Shown piece by piece: positions 43,561 to 54,709 of a stretch of 64,000 nt of DNA. Numbering within the stretch: the stretch's first letter is position 1; each line of letters begins with the position of its first letter. The stretch is from Dactylis glomerata (Eukaryota; Streptophyta; Magnoliopsida; Poales; Poaceae), in contig QXEO01000211.1 of assembly GCA_007115705.1 (NCBI GenBank), positions 636,191 to 700,190 of the forward strand, read 5' to 3'. Under the pieces are notes generated by a model, which did no database searches, was not told where the DNA came from, and was given only the letters and a program-made list of their open reading frames with translations. The position numbers were made by a program, and so were the translations under genes.

Positions 43561-46143
43561 AGCTTCGGAACTGCCGACATAACGGCATTCACCTCCAAAC
43601 TCCGCCGGTACAAGCTCTGCTTGTCTATCCTTTCGGTCTCAAAGACCATGTAGCTCTGATCATGCTCCTTGTACTCATTCCGGCCCGCTGCTGGGCCACC
43701 GGCATAGTACTCTGGATTGTAGCTCTGGTCAACTTGGTTCACGCTGGCATTTCCGGCATTGCTCTGATTTCCAGGGTTAACCGGCCTGGGCGGGACTGCA
43801 ACTGTATTTGCACCTGTCAACGGTGATGGAGCTGCCGGGATAGGTGGCCTAGCCGGCCCAAAAGGACCTGCACGACCGGCCAATATGTCGTCCAGCCATG
43901 AATAGTTTCTGGTCAAATGATTCGCCGGCTTACCCGGCTGAAATGTGTGAAACACACAAGGCTTGTCCATGGCCAAAACCACTGTATACTTTGATCCAGA
44001 CATTCTTTTTCTGGAAGGGCTGCGCTTGCTGCTGCGGTTGTTGCTGCTGCTGCTGAGGCTGCTGATAGCCCTCATATCTCGGACGCTGGCTACTGCCGGC
44101 GCCCCCTTGCTCTTCCTCCAGGGCTGCTACTTGTGCCGATCCATACCGATAATCCGGCCTGTCATCTCTCCTCTTGTTCCGGTTATCGGGGCGGTAGAAT
44201 TGCCCCGATCCCCCGGCGTTGTTGTTGTTCCGCTGGGTCTGCCCCTGTCCTTGTGAATCGAAGGTGGGCTGCATGGGATCTCCCAGTGCATAACTGTCAG
44301 CAATCTTGATTGTTTCGGCCAACATGGCCGGCATCTCCCTCTGAAGCTTTTGCCACAACATGGTGCCATGCCGGCACCCATGAGCGAACCACATCATGGC
44401 CTGCTGCTCCACCACTCCTTCGCAGGAATTGCGCAACGTGCACCACCAGGTCAGGTAGTCACGGTCGGTCTCATACACTCCTTGCCGGCAGTTAGCTAGC
44501 TGCTGCGGACGGTTGGGCCTCTCGTATGTACTGGTGAAGTTTGACACAAACTGCTCTTCGAAATCAACCCAGTCGTTGATACTTCCGGGTGGCAGATTAT
44601 TCAGCCATATCCTAGCTGGTCCTTCAAGCATTTGCGGCACATATCGTACCACCCATCTGAGGTTTCCTCCGGCGATGTTTGCTGCAGTGGAGTAGGCCTC
44701 CAACCAATCTTCTAGCTTTGTACTGCCGTTATATGTCCTCGCGCCACGAGCGAGCTGGAAACAGTAAGGTACCAGCTCACCCATAATCCGGGGTCCAAAG
44801 CACATAGGACCCGGAGCTCCTTGTCTCTCCACCAACTCTGATTGGTGAATTCTATCCAACTTGAAGCGCACATCATTTGCTGCCAAGGACCGAGGTCCAA
44901 GCCGGGACGCAATTGGACCCGCGATCATCTTTTGTTGCTACTGCTCCAGCTGGTACTGCTCGTTCTGCTGGCCTTGCTGATACTGCTGCTGCTGATATCC
45001 CGTCCTAGCAAGGGCAGAATTCCCATCATCTTCCCGATGTCTCGGCTCACCTGCACCTTGCTGCTGACGCCGGGCTGCACTATTACTCCGGCCACCACCG
45101 GCCGAGCATGCTCCTTGCCCGGCCGGCACATTCTGGCCAGCCTTCTTGCTGCCGACATTCTTGTCAGCTTGGCCGGCACTCTTTAGAACTATCGCTTGCT
45201 TTCCGGCGATTGCCGGATCATACACCTGGATCTGCTTGTCCCGGCGGCCAGAGGTCACACTTCCGGCACGCCGGGCGCTTGGATGCGGGGATGAAGCTTG
45301 GCCCTTCGACCTCGCGCCAGCACCTCCCACCGACACAATGTACTGGGATGCACCGGCACCTGGGTTTACCTTCTTATAGGCCTCCTGCTGCTTGGTAGCC
45401 TCAGACAAAAGATGGTTAAGCCGGGCTTGCTGCTCACGCAGTGCTTCGCCGGATAAACTAGATAAGTCCTTAGCTACCTCTGCTGCTGCTCTAAGGTTCT
45501 TCACTGGGGAGCTATAGATTATCTTAGGTACAGTACCAGTTGCACTATGACTCTTAGCTCTAGCATCTTTACCTAGCTCAGTGTTAAGATCTCTACCTCT
45601 AGTTCTAACTTCCTCTATCCGGCTAGGCCGGGTTAACACAGGAGTAAAACCATGGGCTGCCTCATACTCACGGAGTTGCCGGTTAAACCGTTCGCGCTCC
45701 TGATGCATGGCCAGGGCCTCGTCGACAAGGGCCTGACGAGATCCCTCCAGGACCTCCCTTGTCTACTCCGGATCATCGCCGGATCGCACCGGCTTAAGAA
45801 GCCGATCGATGATGGGGAGAAGCACCTGGCCCCTAGCCGGGACGCCGGAAGTGCCAGCCAGGTTCTCAACACGCTCCAACGGAGGACGCGCCGACCTCTT
45901 GGCCTTCGGTGGCTCCGAGGGAGTATCTACCGCTGCTGCTGCCGCTGCTTTGCCGGCATCCTCCGCCGACAGCATAGATGTGCCGGCCATCATCACCTTG
46001 GCCAACTCTACTGGGCAAGCGCTATGCCCAGCATGAGCCAGCCGATGCGACGGAGGATCCGCCGCCACCAGCACCTCTTCCCTGCAAACTCTCTTAGTCC
46101 CCACGTACACCTCGTGGGAACAGAAAGATATGATCCTCTTCAC
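43561..46143 (-). pseudogene. gag: Element 3 gag
   Basis: Frame from about 46143, broken by TAGs near 45763 and 44938 (both CAG type) and by a frameshift near 43970-44010. The N-terminus is Ala-rich and charged, then a coiled coil (ERERFNRQLREYEAAHG) and a Gln/Tyr-rich segment. The Gag fold proper starts near 44800: KLEDWLEAYSTAANIAGG, ARIWLNNLPPGSINDWVDF, then LANCRQGVYETDRDYLTWW. The C-terminus is Gln-rich and leads to a late segment similar to CVFHTFQPGKPANHL. Confidence 0.82.
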
Positions 46144-46254
46144 TGATGAAGCTAAGCGAGCCTAGCCTCTGGATGAGGCCAGAGACCACGCGCACTCCCA
46201 AAGCTGCTATCACGGACCCCGTCCGAATGAACACTCCGCCCAGCATATCGATCT

Positions 46255-46272
46255 GCCCCACGGTGGGCGCCA
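46255..46272 (-). other. Element 3 primer-binding site
   Basis: Minus-strand TGGCGCCCACCGTGGGGC begins 2 nt inside the 5' LTR. It resembles a tRNA-Lys-type PBS; the tRNA was not verified. Confidence 0.75.
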
Positions 46273-46274
46273 AA

Positions 46275-47201
46275 TATCGTCGTGGCGAAACAACATATGC
46301 CATGGGATGGCTTAAATGGGGGCCGAACTAGATGCTGGAGGATTCGGGAGAGGGGAACGAGCTAAGAAGCACGACAGAAAGGGACACAGATCTACCCAGT
46401 TTTGGGGCTCTCGTAAGGAGATAACACCCCTACTCCTGCTCTACTGGTTGTATATTTGGATCGATGGAGTGCACAACAATGGCTCTTCCAAGCTCTCTGT
46501 GAGAGGAGGAAGATGAACTAAGACTGAGAGAGTAAAGAGTGACCAACCCTCTACTAGGGTTCCCTGTGCCACCTTATATAGGGGTGGCCAGGGTTACAAC
46601 GGTCACTTGGACCAAGAGATAGCAGCTACCCTCCAAACAGGACATGCTGACGATGGCAGAGACCCTTGACTTTCTCCCTGATTGCTCTCAATGGGACTCA
46701 GCATCGCTGTACCTTATACTTCTTGGACTGTGACCTTACCACTGTGAGGAAAGGACTGTACTTGTGCACAGTGAGGGTTGGTAAACCACCACTGTGCACC
46801 CTATCATCATGATCTCCCTCCATGCTTGGCAGAATCTCTCCTTGATTGTAGGGACATGACACCTTGGTTGACTTCTATATCCCAGATATGACCGTTGGCC
46901 ATATCCTGGACCTATGTGCCAGACCAACGACCTATGAAGGTCAGATAATTCGGCCTCCCCTGTTCCTGCACAATGTATCAACTAGGTTAGGCTGGCATAT
47001 CTATACATATGCTGGCACTCCTCATCAAGTATCCCGGCTATACTGATATATCTGAACATCGGCCGGGATACATCTTATATGCCGGTCTAGCCGAAGCTCT
47101 TATATTCCGGCCAGACCCAACTTTGGTCAACCGACATAAAGTCAACTACATTCCTTATATCTTTTAGTCTCTTGACCCTACCGGGGGTCATCCCCCCGAC
47201 A
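46275..47201 (-). repeat. Element 3, 5' LTR
   Basis: 927 bp. The inner end reads TATCG where the other LTR has TGTCG, so the terminal dinucleotide has mutated. TATATA (minus) at 46575-46580. Confidence 0.94.
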
Positions 47202-47206
47202 GATTT

Positions 47207-47823
47207 CTCGGATTGATTCGCCACAAGTGGATTATTAGTCATAGATGCAGTAGGATGGCGGTCTATGTATCTTGTTGTAATGCCCAGAGTAAATCTCATA
47301 GTGATCCTCTTAACATATCACGTTGTCTTTATTCTATCAATTGCCCAACTGTAATTTGTTCACCCAGCATGTGTTATTTTATCTTATGGAGAGACACCAC
47401 TAGTGAACTGTGGACCCCGGTCCTATTTCCTTTATATTGCTATCACTTGTTTACTTTACTCGCACTGTTTACTTTACTCGCATACTATTACTATTTTCCA
47501 CTCAATACGCTCATTCCTTTGTTTACAGCAAACCGGTGAGATTGACAACCACATCGTAAGTTGGGGACAAAGTATTTGGTTGTGTTGTGTGCAGGTTCCG
47601 CATTGCAGCTGGCAAAGCAAAGTACTGGACGAGGCGCCTTATAAATTGTCCGGATCTGTCGCAAGCTAGCAAGCATCACCTTCAGTCGTTTGTCTTGCTC
47701 CCCTTTGGATTGATAAACCTTGGTTTCTTGCTGAGGGAAAACCTTGCTTCTGTACTCATCATACCTTCCTCTTGGGGTTCCCAACTGGACGGTGCTTTTC
47801 ATTATCAACACCGTGCCGCATCA
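47207..47823 (+). repeat. Element 2, 5' LTR, second part
   Basis: Continues the LTR that stops at 13980. It ends TGCCGCATCA, as at 54709. About 3% different from the 3' LTR. Confidence 0.93.
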
Positions 47824-47833
47824 AGATCTTTTC

Positions 47834-47850
47834 TGGCACCGTTGCCGGGA
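47834..47850 (+). other. Element 2 primer-binding site
   Basis: TGGCACCGTTGCCGGGA lies 10 nt after the LTR. It is close to the TGGCGCCGTTGCCGGGG site typical of Athila elements. Confidence 0.75.
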
Positions 47851-48009
47851 GGAAAAAGAAGACTTCTGCGAGGGGAGTTTCGCACGCACATCCTTTACTT
47901 TGTTTTAAGTTTTGCTTTACTTTATTTCTACTTCATCGTTTTATCAAAAAAACAAAAAATCAGTATCCTTTATAGTTGCTTTTATTTACTTGCTTTTAGT
48001 TTTGTTAGA

Positions 48010-49668
48010 ATGGCTACTCCTGAGAACACCAAGTTGTGTGATTTTACTAGCACTAATAATAGTGATTTTATCTGCACTCCTATTGCGCCACATGCTCCTG
48101 CTGCAAATTTTTATGAGATTAAGCCTGCTTTATTGAACCTTGTTATGAAAGAGCAATTTTCTGGTGCTAGTACTGATGATGTTGCAGCTCATCTCAACAA
48201 TTTTGTTGAGCTATGTGAGATGCAGAAATATAAGGATGTAGAAAGTGATATTATTAAGCTCATGTTGTTTCCTTTTTTTTAAGAGGAAAAGCTAAGGATT
48301 GGTTGTTGTCTTTGCCTAAAAATAGTATTGATTCATGGGCTAAGTGCAAGGATGCTTTTATTGGTAGATACTATCCTCCTGCTAAGATTATAGCTTTGCG
48401 TAGCAATATTATGAAGTTTAGTCAGTTTGATAATGAACATGTCGCTCAAGCTTGGGAAATAATGAAATCTATGATCAAGAATTGTCCCACTCATGGACTG
48501 ACTACTTGGATGATTGTCCAAACTTTTTATGCATGACTGAATTTTTCTTCAAGAAACCTACTGGACTCATCTGCTGGAGGCACTTTTATGTCCCTTACCT
48601 TGGGCGCCGCAACAAAGCTTCTCGACAATATGATGGTAAATTATTCTGAATGGCACACCGAGAGAGCTCCACATGGTAAGAAGGTAAATTCTATTGAGGA
48701 AACCTCTTCCTTGAGTGATAAGATTGATGCTATTATGCTTATGCTTTCTAATGATATGACTCATGTTGATCCTAATAATGTTCCTTTAGCCTCTTTGGTT
48801 GCTCAAGAAGAGCATGTTGATGTAAACTTCATTAGAAGCAATAATTTTAACAACAATGCTTATAGGAACAATTTTGCTAGTAACAATTACAAGCCGTTTC
48901 CTTCTAATGGTGATAATAGCTACCTTGGTAGACCTAAAATGCCCAATGAAGAAAGAATTTTTGAACTTGAAAAGGCTACCAAGAATTTTATGCAGGCGCA
49001 ATATGAGCAGAACAAGGCTTTCACCAAGACCATGGAGGAGCAATCAGCTCTGTTGAGGACTATTAGTCATCAACTTGAAAATGTAAACAAGGCTATTCGT
49101 GAGTTGCAAGCTAAGGTTTCCAAAGCTGAAACCGATATTTCATCCTTGTCTCATGCACAATCTTCTTTGATTAATAGAATGTCCGCTAAGCCTGATCCTT
49201 TTGCCACTGTAATGCTATCCAAGTTAGAATTGATGAAAATGTTAGGATGCTAGCAGAATTGCATGCCAGGTGGGAAAGAGAAGATGAGATGGCTAGAAAG
49301 ATGAAGGTATGTACCATTACTACCTCTAATGATGTTATTCCAAATGCTAGCAATCCTCTTACTTTGATTGGTGTAGAGAAAACTCCCACTCCTTGTGTTA
49401 AAAAGCCTAAAACTGCCAAAACTTTTTCTCGAAAGAGTGCTGAAATTTTTCGGAGTGTAGGAGATGATAGCTCTATTTCCTTTAATGATTTTGATGTTGA
49501 TGGCTGCAATATATCTGAAGTTATTTTGTTCTTGCAAAATCTTGCTTTGACCCCTAATGCTAGTTCTTTAAATGTTGCTTTTACTAAGCATATTACCAAT
49601 GCTCTTATGAAAATTAGGGATGAAAAGTTGAAGCAAAAAGCTTCTGTTCCCAAGAAGTTAGAAGATGG
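48010..49668 (+). pseudogene. gag: Element 2 gag (Athila type)
   Basis: ATG 48010. The frame is broken by a poly-T length change near 48275 (stop 48282), TGA near 48534 and frameshifts near 49240 and 49670. Recognisable Gag text: AAHLNNFVELCEMQKYKDV, DSWAKCKDAFIGRYYPPAKI, the Asn-rich stretch NNFNNNAYRNNFASNNYKPF, and a coiled coil HQLENVNKAIRELQAKVSKA. A segment of about 49247-49668 links to the protease. The organisation matches Athila-lineage Gag. Confidence 0.82.
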
Positions 49669-50124
49669 TTGGGACCCATCATTGATATGCATGTTAATGG
49701 TTTTGATTACCATGCTTTATGTGATCTAGGTGCTAGTATTTCTATCATGCCTAGAAAAATTTATGACATGCTTGATTTACCACCGCTTGAAAAATGTTAT
49801 TATGATGTTCCTATTGCTGATGGTGCTAAGAAGAAACCTTTGGGAAGGATTAATGATGTTCTTATTATGGTTAACAATAACCTTGTTCCCGTTGATTTTC
49901 TTGTCATGGATGTTGAATGCAATGCTTCATGTCCTATTATTTTGGGAAGACCCTTTCTTCGAACTGTAGGTGCCATCATTGTTATGAGGGAAGGCACCAT
50001 CAAATATCAATTCCCACTCAAGAAAGGTATGGAACACTTCCCTAGGAAAAGAAAGAAATTACTTTGTGACTCTATTCTTAGAGCAAATTATGAGCTTGAT
50101 GCTTCATCACTTGATATTACTTGA
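49669..50124 (+). CDS. Element 2 aspartic protease region
   Basis: Open for about 150 codons. The catalytic core ALCDLGASISIMPRKIYD has Asp-Leu-Gly in place of Asp-Thr/Ser-Gly; the same substitution is seen in the element 6 protease. A second conserved loop reads PIILGRPFLRTVGA. The frame ends at TGA 50124, and no RT follows anywhere before the LTR. Confidence 0.8.
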   Translation: MGPIIDMHVNGFDYHALCDLGASISIMPRKIYDMLDLPPLEKCYYDVPIADGAKKKPLGRINDVLIMVNNNLVPVDFLVMDVECNASCPIILGRPFLRTVGAIIVMREGTIKYQFPLKKGMEHFPRKRKKLLCDSILRANYELDASSLDIT

Positions 50125-53048
50125 TTCGCATTTTCTGCGCCTAGCTCAAAGGCGTTAAAGAAAAGCACTCTTGGGAGATAACCCAATGTTTTTTCTTTCA
50201 GTTCTTTTTCTTTTATTTGAGTCTTGGAAGTTATTACTACTGTAATTACCTCTCCTTATCCTTTTTTATTTTTCGTTTTTGTGCCAAGAGAAGCCTCTAA
50301 TTTGAGCGAGGTAAGATTTGGGGATGTTGCTGTCCTGAAACAGTTTTCGGTGCTGACCAGTAAAAATTCGTGAAAATTCTCTGTATATATTTTGGACCTG
50401 AGATTTCTTGTGCATATGCCCCAGGTTATATCCAAACTTTCATTAGCTGAACACTTTTTGATTTGAGCAACAGAAAACCCTCTAAAAATTCGACCTTTGT
50501 CAGCTGTTCTGTTTTGACAGATTTCTGTCAATATTTGTTTTTGCTGCTTTATCGCTTTCTTTTTGAGTTCTTTTGATCACGGAACTTTTGGGGAAGTTGC
50601 TACAGTAGTATATACTTTATATTTGGTGGTTTTGGGTTGAAACCTGAAGCAAAAAGGGTTGATTCAATGTTATGCTTACACTAATGTTGCTAATAGATTT
50701 GTGTTTAGTTTTGTATGAAGGAAGTTTTCAAGTGTAGGGATTGGATAATGATGAGATGAGTGGAAGAATGGACAAAAGCTCAAGCTTGGAGATGCCCATG
50801 TCACCCCAAGAAATATCCAAGAATTACAAGCGTCAAAGCTTGCGGATGCCCCCGAGGCACCCCTTCTTCATCGGCAAAAATCAGGTCACCTTTCAACACG
50901 CTATATTTTTATTGCTTCATGCATTATGCGTTTTTCTTGGAGCGTCAGTTGTTTTAGTTTTCAGTTTTTTTTAGTTTTGTTTGCTGCAATAAATGGTTGG
51001 ACCCCAACAAATTTCTTTTGGAGAAGTTGCCTTGTTTTTCATTTGCCAAGAACACTCCGTTTTTCACTCTATTCGTTTCCACGAGTGTTCTCTTTTTCTA
51101 GAACTGTGTTTAGCTTTCAATTTTTGCCTTGATTTGTATTCAGATCTTGTTATATCTTTGCATCAAGGTGTATTTTTGCCTCTGGTCCATATTGGTTTTC
51201 ATCAAAATAGTTGGTTATAAAAAGTTCGAATGGTGTTGAAAAAGAGAAAAAGCTTTATGCAAAAAAGTGGTACAAGAAGGAGCTTGTGTAGACTGTGGCC
51301 TAGGCTTTTGCATGCCGTGCTTGATGTCTTTTTGATAGTATGCTTAGTGGCTTTGCTGTAGCATGACTTGTCTCAAATGAGTGAGATTGCTTAATGAGCA
51401 TTTGAAAAAATCATGCGTTGTTTTAATTATTTGGAAGCATTATTTTGGTTTTCTCCTTGATGCTTTATTTGGGTTGACTTGGCGCATGCTCACACATGTT
51501 AGACTCATACAAAGTCGCCATAAGCCTCTATGATCATTTAGTTTTTGACTTTTGATGCCATCTTATGCTTCTTTTAATGTCGTTTTGTCGCTCTGCATGA
51601 TTATGGCCGTTATTGCTCTCTTAGTTGGTCGCTCCCAGTCTTTTGCTAGCCCTCATTTTTTACTGAGTATGAGCTCTACTCGTGCATCCAACTCCTAAAA
51701 ACCAAGTTTGCCAATGTGTCCAGCATACATACCTATTAGCAATTTGCTATTCCAAAGTACATTTGACTTGCTTTTATCTATCCTTCAAATTAAACTCTTT
51801 TTGGTATTATGCGAAAATTGGTCAGTAAAGCTCTCACAAACCTGATGGCACACTTTACTTTTCTCGTTTTAAATTTTTGACATTGTGGCTCTCTTATGTT
51901 GAGTTCTTATGCTTGCAAGTTGTAAGTTGGAAATTAGCCCAGCCATGCCGTCATGGGGCAAGCTTTCAACATTGCACTATCTTTCATTTGAGTTGATATC
52001 GTGATCTTTTGTTTATGGATACTCGCGATGTGAAATAAGTTGGGAATCTTGCGGGATCATGGAGTTTTTATATGTGTTAGGGAAACGCCTGGGCCGCTAA
52101 TCTAAGCCATGCATCATTCATGGTGGAAATTTACAGCATGCCCACAGTGGACATTCGACGACGCATCTCAAAATAAAAAGCTATACCAATGGTAAATAAA
52201 AGAGATGTCGAGGTGTTCATTGTCTGTTTGTCTTGTCATTTTGATGTGGGCTTGTTCCATGTCATCGGGCAGGAGGTACCCCATTGCCGGTTCTCGATGA
52301 TACACATGTATTTACAATGACAAGAGCTTGCTTGGGACTCTAAGTCGAGTAGCATGAGGTTTGGGTATTCGTACTTCATGGGACACAAGGTTTTCAACTT
52401 ATGATTTGTCAAGCATATGCACCATAAGTGTTTTCGCATTAACTTTAACCATTCAAGATGCCTATGATGGGGGCAATGAGAGCTCAAAGCCGGTAAGTAC
52501 CATAATTTTTGAAGGTTTATAAAACTTGCAATCACTGCTTCCCTCTGCGAAGGGCCTTTCTTTTACTTTTATGTTGAGTCACCACCTTCTATCTTTATGC
52601 ACCGTCTAAGAGAGCATAGTTGTCATTCTGAGTATAATGTGCATTGTCCCAAAGTTTTCATTGATAGATTCATGATGTTGGTTTCACTTGTTCTTAAATT
52701 ACTTGTATATAGTCGCCCTCTTAAACTTGAAGGTGTCCTATGCATTTATGTTTTGCTCTCTTATGAAGGACAAGCTGCAAACCATTTGCTATGATTTTCC
52801 TTATGATTTGAACACACGTTTGACTTTCATTGTTTCATTTTCATGATCTTTCATTTGTGTTCTTTTTCATGTTATAACATGGTTGCTAAGTTTCTTCTGT
52901 CAAGATTATATCTTTCATGCCCATGTTTTCAGTTCTTTGATCCCAGCACATAATGCTTACATATATGATCAAGATTGTGTAGGTGCATGTCACCTCAAAA
53001 ATTATTTCTTTTGTTATCACTTACCTACTCGAGGACGAGCAGGAGTTA
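50125..53048 (+). other. Element 2 long non-coding tail
   Basis: 2.9 kb, A/T-rich, no credible gene. The stretch about 51480-52270 is similar in reverse complement to 57700-58458, the matching part of element 6. This shows it is a shared Athila-group 3' region. Confidence 0.75.
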
Positions 53049-53061
53049 AGCTTGGGGATGC
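53049..53061 (+). other. Element 2 polypurine tract
   Basis: AAGCTTGGGGATG-type tract immediately before the 3' LTR. Confidence 0.75.
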
Positions 53062-54709
53062 TGATATGTCTCCAACGTATCCATAATTTTTGATGCTCAA
53101 TGCTTGTTTTTACACCATTTGCTTAGTGTTTCGTTACACTTCATGGCATTTTTATGCATTTTCTCGAACTAACCTATTAACGAGATGCCACAGTACCAGT
53201 TCCTTGTTTTCTGCTATTTTTGTGTTTCAAAAATGTTACACAGGAAATATTCTCGGAATTGGACGAAACAAAAGCCAGAAGTTCAGATATTTAAAGGAAC
53301 TTCCAGAAGACCAAAGAGGAGACAGAGAGGGGCCACAGGGCGCCTACACCACAGGGCGGCGTGGCCTAGGGCTGGCCCACGCCCCTAGTGGTGAGGCCAC
53401 CCTGGTCCACTTCTGATGCTGCCCCTTCGCCTATAAAGACCCCCCGATGGGAAAAACCTAAAGACCTGATCACTTTTCCAGAAACACATCGCGATCCGCC
53501 GCCGTCATCGACCCGAGATCGGGAGGGTCCAGAAGCTCTTCCCGGCACCCTGCCGGAGAGGGGAATCGCCCCTGGAGGTCTTCTTCATCGCCATGCTTTC
53601 CTCTGGCGCGATGAGTGAGTAGTCTACCTTGGACTATGGGTCCATTGCAGTAGCTAGATGGTTGTCTTCTCCACCATGTGCTTCATGCTTAGATCTCGTG
53701 AGCTGCCTTACATGATCGAGATCACCGTTATGTAATTCTAAAATGTTGTGTTTGTTGGGATCCGATGAATATTGGTGTTATGATTGAGTTTATGTACTGA
53801 ATTTTATCTTATGTTATCTCTTTGTTCTTTATGATCTTGCATGCTCTCCGTTGTTAGTAGCTATCTTGGCCGAGTAGTTGCTAGTAACTCCAAGAGGGGG
53901 TATTTATGCTCGATAGTGGGTTCATGCCTCTATTTAATCTGGGGGAGTGATAGAAACCTTTAAGGTTGTAGATGTTCTATTGCTACTAGGGGGAAAACAA
54001 CATTCATATGCTCGAGGGCATATGTTTTGTTTACATTACACACTTTGCTTAATGTAGTTATCTGTTGTTCGCAACTTAATACTTGTGGAGTTCTCGGATT
54101 GATTCGCCACAAGTGGATTATTAGTCATAGATGCAGCTGGATGGCGGTCTATGTATCTTGTTGTAATGCCCAGATTAAATCTCATAGTGATCCTCTTGAC
54201 ATATCACGTTGTCAATATTCTATCAATTGCCCAACTGTAATTTGTTCACCCAGCATGTGTTATTTTATCTTATGGAGAGACACCACTAGTGAACTGTGGA
54301 CCCCGGTCCTATTTCCTTTATATTGCTATCACCTGTTTACTTTACTCGCACTGTTTACTTTACTCGCATACTATTACTATTTTCTACTCGATACACTCAT
54401 TCCTTTGTTTACAGCAAACCGGTGAGATTGACAACCTCATCGTAAGTTGGGGACAAAGTATTTGGTTGTGTTGTGTGCAGGTTCCGCGTTGCAGCTGGCA
54501 AAGCAAAGCACTGGACGAGGCGCCTTATAAATTGTCCGGAGCTATCGCAAGCTAGCAAGCATCACCTTCAGTCGTTTGTCTTGCTCCCCTTTGGATTGAT
54601 AAACCTTGGTTTCTTACTGAGGGAAAACCTTGCTGCTGTACTCATCATACCTTCCTCTTGGGGTTCCCAACTGGATGGTGCTTTTCATTATCTACACCGT
54701 GCCGCATCA
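53062..54709 (+). repeat. Element 2, 3' LTR (1648 bp, uninterrupted)
   Basis: Opens TGATATGTCTCC and ends GCCGCATCA. TATAAAG at 53432-53438. It shows the unoccupied version of the element 3 insertion site near 54088-54096. Confidence 0.95.

Larger units (their letters stand above)
13981..47201 (-). mobile_element. Element 3: Tat-lineage Gypsy element with antisense gene, interrupted by elements 4 and 5
   Basis: TSD GATTT on both sides; LTRs 13981-14907 and 46275-47201 are both 927 bp and differ at about 26 sites (2.8%, by eye). Minus-strand order: 5' LTR, PBS, gag, protease, RT, RNase H, archaeal RNase H, integrase. Then, on the plus strand, an antisense gene with its own promoter, followed by PPT and 3' LTR. 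Element 5 splits RT and element 4 splits the antisense gene leader. Pol carries many nonsense codons and several frameshifts, so this copy is dead. Confidence 0.95.
12950..54709 (+). mobile_element. Element 2: Athila-like Gypsy element with gag-protease only, interrupted by element 3
   Basis: Bounded by a 5-bp duplication CCATG at 12945-12949 and 54710-54714. Plus-strand order: 5' LTR (12950-13980 plus 47207-47823), PBS, gag (from 48010), protease (49669-50124), a 2.9-kb non-coding tail, PPT, 3' LTR (53062-54709). Removing element 3 makes both LTRs exactly 1648 bp. LTR divergence by eye is about 5%. No RT, RNase H or integrase is present, so this copy is non-autonomous. Confidence 0.93.
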
